Below the pieces are notes generated by a model. The model saw nothing but the letters and a program-made list of their open reading frames with translations. It ran no database searches and was not told where the DNA came from. Positions 35,965 to 45,228 of a stretch of DNA of 64,000 bases are shown here, one piece after another (position 1 is the first letter of the stretch; each line of letters opens with the position of its first letter). A program made the translations under genes and the position numbers. The stretch comes from Zygnema cylindricum (taxonomy: Eukaryota > Streptophyta > Zygnematophyceae > Zygnematales > Zygnemataceae): the NCBI GenBank assembly GCA_037447655.1, contig JBBHKE010000655.1, positions 206,816 through 270,815 on the forward strand, read 5' to 3'.

Positions 35965-36180
35965 CACCGTGTATCGCTATAAATGTCAATGTTTGTTTTG
36001 CCGTTTAAAACTCTTTTCTCCGTACACCCTGGACGGATTGTGGATCTGACGGTTGGGATTGAAATCCAAGATTCTCACCTTCCCATCGGCGGTCTCCATG
36101 TGAAAATCGTACTATAGTGTACGGATAAAAGATGTTTGAAGTGCGGGAAAAATTATCAACACTAATAGAGATACACGGTG
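35965..36180. mobile_element. palindromic TA-MITE, 216 bp
   Basis: Ends CACCGTGTATCGCTAT and ATAGAGATACACGGTG, with the internal palindromic arms of the family (CTTTTCTCCGTACAC and GTGTACGGATAAAAG). The left flank reads TAC rather than TA. Confidence 0.75.
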
Positions 36181-36283
36181 TACTTTCATGATATTGCTTC
36201 CTGCCAGTTCATCGATTCTTCGATTCGCCGAATCGTAACCAAAATTTTCAAAATTGACATCAGTTTCAAAATTTTGGACACTA

Positions 36284-36482
36284 CACCGTGAATCGTTATT
36301 AGCCTTATGTACGCTATATCGGCACCCCAAAATTTTGACATTGATGCCTTAAATATAATAAACTACACTATTTAAGAACGTGGACCATAATCTGCCACGT
36401 CTCCTGACACTAAATTAGAATGAATGACACTAATTTTTTCTTTACACTAATAATTTCTATACGCTAATAACGATTCAAGGTG
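36284..36482. mobile_element. TA-MITE, 199 bp, in the SPOUT1 promoter region
   Basis: Ends CACCGTGAATCGTTATTA and TAATAACGATTCAAGGTG, flanked by TA. The interior is of another subfamily (TTTAAGAACGTGG). It ends only 68 bp before the SPOUT1 start codon, so it may contribute promoter or leader sequence. Confidence 0.75.
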
Positions 36483-36535
36483 TACTGTACAGTATAGGTC
36501 AGTCAGAAGCTTTGCTGCAAGGATCCTATATTAAA

Positions 36536-36543
36536 AAACCCTA
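36536..36543 (+). promoter_or_regulatory. telo-box-like motif before SPOUT1
   Basis: AAACCCTA lies 8 bp before the start codon at 36551. In plants such motifs occur in promoters and leaders of ribosome and translation genes. Confidence 0.35.
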
Positions 36544-36550
36544 GGAAACC

Positions 36551-39094
36551 ATGAAACGCCCTAGAAACCTAAAGAACGACCTTGCTTCTTCTGAAACCCT
36601 AAATGGCGACACGCCTACGAAAAAAATGATTCTGCTTTCCAATTCAGAAGGTCAAAAACATGACATTGACGAAACCAAGGAAATCAAACTGAATCAAAAG
36701 AAGAAGAAAAGGAGAAAGCAAGTTGACGAAAATGTAGTGAAGGAGGATACAGTTACAGACGAAGTTGCAGAAGGAAACCCTAATAACCAGGCTGAGGATG
36801 AAAAGCTAATTCCTTTGCAAAAATTAAAGCCAGCAGGCTCTACAGTATTACCAAAAGCAGAAAATGGAAGAAATTACACAGTTTCCATGGCAGTCGCGGG
36901 CTCCATAGTTGACAACGCTCAGTCTCTGGAACTGGCAACGTCGGTGCGTGTTGGAAAACCGTTTTTTTGCTGTTTTGTTTCCGTTTTTCTTAATTTTTGG
37001 CACCGTTTTTTGGTTTTCGGCTCCCATTTTCTTGAGAAATATGGATGTTGGCTCCTTTCTTTGTCCAAAAAAAAAAAAAAAAAAACACGGTCTTCGGCTC
37101 CAATTTCTCTTAAGAATCATTGTATCTCTTTTTTTCTTCGAGAAACACGTTTTTGGCTCCTTTTTTTGTCGAGAAAGGCGGTGTTTGGCTCCTTTCTTTA
37201 TTTTTATTTTTTTTGTTAAATTCACTCTATTGTTCCATTTTTTAACAGTCTTCGCTACGTCTGGAGCAACGTCAGTGCGTGTTGGAAAACCGTTTTCCCT
37301 TTGTCGTTTTTGAAAAAGCTTTCACCTAGCTTGGGTTCATTTTCGCCTTTTGGTATTCTAGCAATTGTTTCATATGAAAATGGATACAAAACGTGTAAAA
37401 TATTATTTTTTTAATGCTCTACAGGGTTCAAACTGTTATAGGTCATATTATTTATGTAAGTGAACGAGAAAGCACTTCCACCTAAACACATTCGGCTCTT
37501 TTTTTTTGATGAGGAACACGGTCTTAAGCTCTTTTTTTGTCGAGATACACTCTTTTTGGCTCCTTTTACCTTTTTTTTAATAATTGGCGTAAATTTACTT
37601 CATGGTTTTTCTCCTACTGCTATTTTTTAAAACTGTTGATCGACAGCTGCTAATCACCCAGACTAAAAAAATGAAAAACATAATTAAAAAAAGTTGAAAA
37701 TAAAAACGGAAGCATGTTTTGTCTTAGGAAGTTTAATGCTGTCATTGTCCTAATTTGTAATAATTGAAACCCTTTAAACTGTTTGTCTAAAGAGACAATA
37801 TAGGAATTGAGGATCTTCATGTCCTTAAGTGCGAATGTTTGCAAGTCTGGTGAAACTGCATTTATATTTGGATCAAACATACAAACATTTCTTTCAAGCA
37901 TCCAAATAAACATTTTCTTTTTTTCAGTTTTTGTCGTGTATTCTTGTTTTGACCCAGAAAATAAGCAGGCTCTTTCCCTTTATCCACTTTCCCTCTCCTC
38001 CGTTTTCCACCTGTTACTCATTTCTCTCCCTTTCCCGCCTCTCTTCGTTGTATTATTGTTTACCCCTTGCAATTGACACTGTGGACAATTGAAGGCAGGT
38101 TATTTCTTCAGCGTCAGTGTGTAGTACAATATTTCCTTGGTTGTTTTGTCTGTTTTTGTTTGTTTTCTTTTTTTTTTCCTCTCCTCTCTACTCATGGAAT
38201 AACTTGGGTGTTGCCACTCATGCACATAGCTCGCAGGTCAAATTGGGCGTGCGGCCGCGATATTTCAGGTGGATGAGGTAAGCCATGGGAATTATTACAC
38301 ACGCAGGTCAAAATCAATTTCAATTCTCTCTTCCCTCCCCCCCCCCCTCTGCTCTCTCTCTCTCTCTCTCTCTCTCGCTCTCTCGTCTCTCTCTCTCTCT
38401 CATCTCCTCTCTCTCTCTCTCTCCCTCACCCCCTCCCCCCTCCTCACCCTCCCTCCACTCCCCTCCCGCATCCCCCTCCCCCCCCTCCCCTCCCCCCCTC
38501 CCTCCCCCCTCCCCCTCCCTCCCCTCCCTCCCTGCCCCTCCCTCCCTCTCCCATCCCTGCCCTCCCTCCCTCCCCTCCCTCCCTCCCTCCCTCGCCCTCC
38601 CTCCCTCCCCTCCCTCCGACTCCCCTCCCTCCTCCCTCCCTCCCTCCCTCCCTCCCTGCCTCCCTTCCCCTCCCTCCCTCCCTCCCTCCCTCCCCTCCCT
38701 CCCTCCCTCCCTCCCTCCCTCCCTCTCCCTCCCTCCCTCCTCCCTCCCTCCCTCCCTCCCTCCCTCCCTCCCTCCCTCCCTCCCTCCCTCCCTCCCCTCC
38801 CTCCTCCCTCCCTCCCTCCCTCTCCCTCCCTCCCTCCCTCCCTCCCCTCCCTCCCTCCCTCCCTCCCTCCCTCCCTCCCCCCTCCCTCCCTCCCTCCCCC
38901 TCCCTCCCTCCCTCCCTCCCTCCCTCCCTCCCTCCCCTCCCTCCCTCCCTCCCTCCCTCCCTCCCTCCCTCCCTCCCTCCCTCCCTCCCCTCCCTCCCTC
39001 CCCCCTCTCTCCTCTCTCTCCTCTCCTCTCTCTCTCTACTCGTCTCTCTCTCTCTCCTCATCTCTCTCCTCTCTCTCTCGTCTCTCTCTTCCTG

Positions 39095-39130
<36 letters not shown>

Positions 39131-42100
39131 TATATTTTTGTTGCCCAAGCAGTTTTTGATTTCTCAGTGCTACAGTACATAAATATCACACCAAGTTTGC
39201 CTTTGGCCTTCTGCAGATTGTGGTTTTTGACGAGGGAGATGAGCCGAGTGGTCCTGGAAAACAACGTCGATGGCGTGATAAGGACAATGAGAGTGGAGGC
39301 GTGTTTTTAGCTCGGATTTTGCAGTATTTGGATACACCACAGTATTTACGCCATGCATTGATTCCTATGCATCCGGATCTTCGTTTTGCGGTGCGTCTAA
39401 TTATGAATAATGCAGAGTACTCTGACCATCGCTGCTGGTGTTGAACATTTTTACCTCTGGTTTTTTTTTTATTTATTTAATGGAGCAATTTGGAAGGTAA
39501 TGCTGTTACCTTTCGATTTCTTGCCCCAGAAAAGAATGTTCAATGGTTGGACATAAGGTTAGACGTCATCAACTGCTCGGACAATGTTTAACACTAATAG
39601 CTATGGGCTTGTGTCCACTTTTCATTTGTGTTTGACTTCTTTTCAGTCCATGCTTGTTTCTTGATATGGTAAAATCTGGTATTGTTTCCCATTTCGATAA
39701 TACTGATCAGTAACATTGAGTTATGAGAATGTTTTATTTTCCTCTGCCGCAGAGGTATATATATGTTTAATCCATTCGATTCCTCGACCAAAAACTGAGT
39801 TTTTTTTTGCTGGAATGAATGCTTAATGCATTGGATTTTCTGACGTAGAACCATATGTTTTGTTCATTTTTTTCTGTGGAAAACAGGGGCGTTTGCCGCC
39901 TTTAGATGCTCCTCATCATGCTCGAGCTCATGAATGGCCATTATATCGAGAAGGATGTGTGGTTAATTTGGGGGAGAGTGGAGGAGTGAAGGGAAAGCCC
40001 GCGGAGGGTAGTCTCGTTAATGTTGGTTTGCAAAAGGTGGGTTTTTTTATTGGTTAAGAGCAATTGATTTCTTGGAAAACTTCAGCTGTAACTTTTATTT
40101 GAAAAATATCTCAGCGGTGACCATGAGATCACGATTGAGCATTATTTCACTTTGAGAATGAAAAGATTGCTAATGAAGTCGGAAATCAGTATGGATAAAC
40201 AATATATTATTTAACCATTATGTTATTTATGTATAGTCCATGAAGACATGCCTCGATTTGTGAATTCAAAAAAAGCTGATAGTAAAGTAAATGTAAAAAG
40301 TGAAGTAAATTTAATGTTAAATAAGTTTTGGCTGTAGGATGTTTTAGGAAGTTCGAGTTCGACAGAAATTGGCTGTGGGAACTCGAGTGACTGTTGCTAT
40401 GGGGAGCGACAGAGAGGCAGCTTTAAAACCAGGTGGAATGATTGTCCCAGTTGGTTTTCTTCACTATTTTCAAGATTTTTTTAAGGAACTGAAGAAAGAT
40501 ATAGTGGTTTTGGTGATTTATGCTTCTTACCTGTTGTTAGTGGTTTACTTTATGATTTCAGATTCAGTCGATGTTTGGCGATTTTGGTCTGTTTCTTTAG
40601 ATTTGTCTCAGGAGCTGGACTGCCTTATCATTATCCGCAACACCTTTGGTCAAGAATCGCATTTTGTATCCAAAACCTGTATACTAGTTGATGAACAATG
40701 TAATAGACGTAAGGTTAAATTGAATAAGGAAGCTGAATTTGGAGAAGTTTTAGTCCATGTCAGTTGCAAATGTTGAAGGAAGTTCCGGCTAATTTTTGCC
40801 TTTCATGCCAAAAACGAGAAGGAAAATGAAAAGAAAAATGAAAGTGAAAAATGAATTGGTAATGGAGAATGAAAAGGAAATGGAAATGAAAGTGGAAAAT
40901 GGAAAGGAAAATGGAAATGGAAATGGAAATGGAAAATGGAAATTGAAAAGGAAAAAAGAGATGGAAAAGGGAAATTGAAACGGAAAAAGAAAAACGAAGT
41001 GGAAAAAGAAAAGAGAAAATGAAAAAGGAAAAATAAAATGAAAAGAGCAAAGAGAAGGAAAGATAAAATGAAAATGAAAATGAAATTGAAAATGGAAACT
41101 GAAAATAGAAAAACGAAAACCCTAGTTGTTCCATTCGTGATTTTTTTGACTTATTTACGAATATTCATTATTTTTTCATGATTTTGAACTTTTCGTAAAT
41201 TTGTATACTTTTCGCTGTACAGAAAAAATGTACGGAAAAAATTGAAAAAAGAGACGTTGCGTCATTTCTTCATTTGTTTTATGTAAAGTCAAAGTCGGTT
41301 AACATATTTTATGAACGTTTCATTTGTTCCATGCGCATATTCATTATTTTTTGGGCGTTGCGTTTTATGCGAAAGGAACAATAGGCCGAAAACCGTAAAC
41401 TCAAAAACGGAAAGTTTAATTTGTTCTTTTATTCTGTCTCTATAGATCCTGTTAGAAGCTGTGAATCCTAATTGAAAATTAAACTGAAAATGGAAAATTT
41501 CCGAAATGAAAATGAAAACGGAAATGAAAGTTCTTAAATGAAAGTTTCCTAAAATGAAAATTTCCTTATGAAAGTTTCCTAAATGAAAGTTTCCTAAAAT
41601 GAAAATAATGAAAGAACCGTTTCCGTTGTTTTTTCTCCGTATAGATTCTGTATTAGAAGCTGTGAGTCCGTCAGAGCCTCGAGAGAAGCTTGGCTCCTAT
41701 TGGGGCTTCACAGTTCGTCTCGTTCAAGGAGTTGGTCGTGTCTTCTCTGACTGCCCATTCCAGGTATAGAAACATCCTCTTTTCTAACCTCCTCTCCTTC
41801 TCGTTCTCTTCTTTTTCCTTCCAACCTCTCCTTCTCCTTTCAAACCTCTCTTCCTCCTCCTCCTCCTCCTCCTCTCCTTTCCTCTCTTTCCTTTTCTAAC
41901 CTTCTCTCTTCTCTTTCCTGCTTCTAAATAACCCTCTTATTTTTCATTTTATTTTACCTCTCTTTTATTTTGCCTTTCCTTTTTCATCTACCTTTCCTTT
42001 CTTATGGCTTTTTTATATATATTTGTTTTTTTTCCACTAAATTTAAGTTAAAAAGTGCGGTTTCCAGGGAGGTTATGACTATGTTCTCGGAACTTCGGAA

Positions 42101-43844
42101 CATGGAGAAAAAATTCGAAGTGTTGACCTCCACTTACCTCCTTTCAGGTTCGCTGGAGAACCTAAATTTTTGCATTATTTTTTTTTTTTTTTAATTAAAG
42201 GAGGTACACCGTGAATCACTATTAGTGGTGAGAAATAATTAGGATGAGGACCTTTTAGTGTTAGTTATTCTATTTTTGGTCCAAATGACGTGGATGATTT
42301 TGAACCGCTAAATAAAATAGTCTGAACAACACTATTTTGTGGTCAGAGGGCAAAATTAACAAAAAAATGGCACCGAATTAGAATTATTAAAACTAATGGT
42401 GATTCACAGTTTCATACAAAGTTATTCAAACTTTTCAATCACAAAATTCAAATTAAACAAATTTAACAAATTTAATAAAATTTAACCATCGATCCATTCA
42501 AATTTTTTGATCAAATAATAAATCTGGCAAACAATAAAATTCATTTATCAGGTAAATCACAAAATAATGAAATATAAAAAATTCCATTACAAATATCATA
42601 AAATAATCAATGATAGCTTTTGATAAATTAAAATCGATAATTAATACGATCAAAATCCGTTGGGGGGGGGGGGGGGGGAGGAGGGGGGGGGGGGGGGGGG
42701 AGGGAGGGAGGGGGAGAGAGGGAGGGAAGGAGGGAGGGAGAGAGAGAGGGAGGGCCTTCCTTTTTTTCGATCTTGTTTTTGGCCTCGCTTTATTTTTATT
42801 AAATCTTAACACACACACATATATATGTAAATGTATGTGTAACTTTATATATATTTGTGCATAAATATGTATGTGTATGTTAATAAGGTAGATATATAGA
42901 GAGTATAATTTGTATATTTTTACTAAAAGCTATTATGTTTTTGCAGGTGAAAGATACCCCTGCCTTGTTTCACCGCTATCTCAACACATGTCCCGGACAA
43001 GGTTCTCGAACCATACGGACAGAGGTTCAATCTCGTACCCATTTTTTATTGTCTATTTTGTGATGTCTATTTCGAGATATCTTCTTTTTGATGTTTATTT
43101 TGTCGTAATTTGATGTCTACTTTACCATCTATCTATCTACCTTTCCATCTATCTAGTACTATCCATTTTGTGGATAATAATATATCCATATATATTTATT
43201 TATTTATTATTATTATCGTGGTTCATTTTGGAACATGTATTGTTTTTATGAATTATTAAATATATCCTCAATATTTGTTTTGAAGGAGTCGTCATGTTAC
43301 ACGTTGTGAAGTTTTGTAAAATTTTTGATTTCTCGACTTTTCAATTTTCAATCGTCGATTTTAGGTGTTGATAAAATATTTTCAATTGTATAATTTCAGT
43401 CAGGAGGTTCTGATGATGAAAAATGGTCAACCTTCCAATTGTTTTCAATTGTCATCATTTTTTCAATTGTCATCATTTTTTCAATTGTCGTTTTTGTTTT
43501 TTTTTTCAATTGTCTTTTTTTTTCAATTATCATTTTTTTTTTCAATCTTCAATATCAGGATGGCCGTGATATAAACTTCCAACTTCATAATTTCCAAGCC
43601 AGGAGAAGTGTCGATAACTATTTCTTTTTCAGTTTTCCATTTTTCCAATTTTTCCATTTTTCCAATTTTTCCATTTTTTCCATTTTTTTTCATTTTTTTC
43701 ATTTTTTTTTTCATTTTATCGTTTTTTCAGTTTTTTTATTTTATTTTATATTTTCCGTTATCAATTTTCCAGGAGGCGGTTCTCATCTCGATGTCGTTCC
43801 TTCAAGATGCCATTTGGCGATCTTCTGGACAAAGGCCCTTCTGA
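36551..43844 (+). CDS. SPOUT1: SPOUT1-type RNA methyltransferase (C9orf114/CENP-32 family), 9 exons seen
   Basis: Predicted SPOUT-fold (trefoil-knot) RNA methyltransferase of the nucleus. Exons: 36551-36943, 38230-38277, 39217-39390, 39887-40036, 40348-40432, 41657-41763, 42068-42147, 42947-43024, 43773-43844. Reading phase is consistent across all junctions except exon 7 to 8. The N-terminal ~100 residues are Lys-rich and look nuclear-targeted (KKKKRRK). Core motifs: [105 protein letters not shown], then [18 protein letters not shown], the SAM-binding knot. Exon 7 ends with two leftover bases while exon 8 starts in phase 0, and the usual FGGLxGLE segment is not found between them, so one small exon is missing or unassembled near the G-run at 42661. 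Two donors are GTGCGT. Function is inferred from family. Confidence 0.88.
37249..37300 (+). repeat. duplicate of SPOUT1 exon-1 end plus splice donor in intron 1
   Basis: CTGGAGCAACGTCAGTGCGT with GTTGGAAAACCGTTTT copies the exon-1 end and its donor (36930-36972). It is preceded by TTTTTTAACAG, a good acceptor, so a 26-nt pseudo-exon (37249-37274) is framed by splice-site-like sequence. Its length would shift the frame. Confidence 0.7.
38324..39118 (+). repeat. about 795-bp polypyrimidine tract (CCCT/CTCT) in SPOUT1 intron 2
   Basis: Almost uninterrupted C/T, mainly (CCCT)n flanked by (CT)n and followed by a short (TA)n. The minus strand is (GGGA)n. The exon-3 acceptor lies about 100 bp downstream. 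Long open frames in all registers (Leu/Pro/Ser, or Gly/Glu/Arg on the other strand) are artefacts of composition. Confidence 0.95.
40800..41110 (+). repeat. purine-rich GGAAATGGAAA tract in SPOUT1 intron 5
   Basis: Degenerate tandem of GAAAATGGAAATG-type units, nearly free of C. A weaker continuation (ATGAAAGTTTCCTAA repeats) lies at 41480-41620. Confidence 0.85.
41770..41960 (+). repeat. pyrimidine-rich tract in SPOUT1 intron 6
   Basis: Starts a few bases after the exon-6 donor: repeated CCTCTCCTTC and (CTC)n. Confidence 0.7.
42207..42411. mobile_element. TA-MITE in SPOUT1 intron 7
   Basis: Ends CACCGTGAATCACTATTAG and CTAATGGTGATTCACAG, left flank TA. About 205 bp, of the subfamily also found at 50267-50460. 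Confidence 0.65.
42661..42755 (+). repeat. poly-G and purine run in SPOUT1 intron 7
   Basis: Long G homopolymers with occasional A, then GGGAGGGAGG units. Such runs are hard to assemble and lie where a conserved SPOUT1 exon is missing. Confidence 0.9.
43435..43750 (+). repeat. T/C-rich tandem repeats in SPOUT1 intron 8
   Basis: Repeated TTTTTCAATTGTCATCA units (from 43440), then TTTTTCCATTTTTCCAA units up to the exon-9 acceptor. Confidence 0.75.
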
Positions 43845-45170
43845 AATTTTATCGGTTTTTTCTCTCGTTTTGACAGTGGAGCTTTCGAATATTAAAACGG
43901 AAGATCGTTTTGATCGTATTTGGTTGGATTAGTTTGTTTCAAATTAGAGAATAATTGATCTCCAAAAATGATGATGTTATTTCATATCTTATGAGTTTTC
44001 ATGAGTTCTAATGAAGTTTTTATGAATGATTTGAGATGTTGTGAAATTGTTGTCGAGTTTTAAAGGAAAATTTATTTTACGTTATTGTTGTTAATATCTT
44101 TGTACCACAATGGAAAATGCATAATTTCTATACGAAAAATACTAATTTTGTCCATCTTATCGCCGTAATCCTAACCCTAAACCTCAACCAAACCCTGTAT
44201 TTTCATTCTCCTCTTCCTTAACACAACATCTAAGGGTTTGACACTTGACCAAAAAATTTACTCAAAAAAGGTTTTTTTGTCCACACCAAGTACGAACATC
44301 CCTCTCCTGCATCGTCACGGCCTCGACAAGCTATAGTGTTTGTTATGGGCATTGTCACTGTTAAAAATTATGGTACTTGCATTAGGGTTTGCAACAAAGT
44401 CCTATTGTGCAAAAACAATTGTGAACGGTATATGTGGTTCCCTTGTACTATATGTGTACTATACACTACAATATGCGTATAGTGTGGAGTATTCCTGTTT
44501 AAAATTTCCGATTGTTTGGCATAATGAACTGTAGTCCACAACAACCCTTTACCATCTATAAAAATTACCAAAGCCGGTAAAAACCACATAAAACACATAT
44601 TTTTATTTCGATAAAAACATAGTAGATAACCCTCCCTCTTGCAACGACAAGTTATATCATTGGGGCATTTAGCCAAACCATAAATGCGATGAGATGTTGA
44701 GAAAAACTAAGACTTTAGATACAGCAATTTAATTAGGTCCCTTCTTAAAGCTATACATTATGATCAAAACCTCCACACACATTTCTCCCAACTCGCCACC
44801 TAAAAAAAGTTAAAATATACCTCTCGCCTACATGGCTAAGGCTTTGTGCAATTACTTCACTTCCGATAAGGTGGAAATAGAAACAAGAACTCGAGGCGTA
44901 AATACGAGTTGCAAAAGTATAGAAATATAGTATCTTTTGTCGAAACACTGCGCAGATTTCATACTAAAATTTCTCATACTGTTAATACCACACTAAATAT
45001 TTAATGCATCTAATCAGCATTGCGACATTTTTCCTTTCCGTGCGCATTCTACGCCTGAAATGTCCGCACGTTTTATTTGTAAATCGTAACCACATGTATA
45101 AACTATAAAGTTACAGATTTGTTCATTATCGCCTTTCTTTTGATTTCCCAAAGGACTCGCTTGAAAGGTT
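43845..45170. other. intergenic region between SPOUT1 and OLA1
   Basis: No gene recognised. It contains a short CCTAAACCTCAACCAAACCC stretch near 44176, and otherwise AT-rich sequence without clear repeats. Confidence 0.4.
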
Positions 45171-45176
45171 AAGAAA

Positions 45177-45198
45177 TTAGGGTTTTGCTTAACCCTAA
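45177..45198 (+). promoter_or_regulatory. inverted telo-box pair before OLA1
   Basis: TTAGGGTT and AACCCTAA separated by 6 bp form a small hairpin about 30 bp before the start codon, probably in the leader. Confidence 0.45.
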
Positions 45199-45228
45199 AG
45201 CGGGAGGACGCAAGGAAGGCAGGCAGCC

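Noticed and set aside
38269-39310. Long open frames giving Leu-Pro-Pro-Ser repeat proteins (and Gly/Glu/Arg on the other strand)
   Set aside because: They are products of the (CCCT)n/(CT)n tract, open in several frames on both strands, and lie in a SPOUT1 intron whose flanking exons splice in phase.
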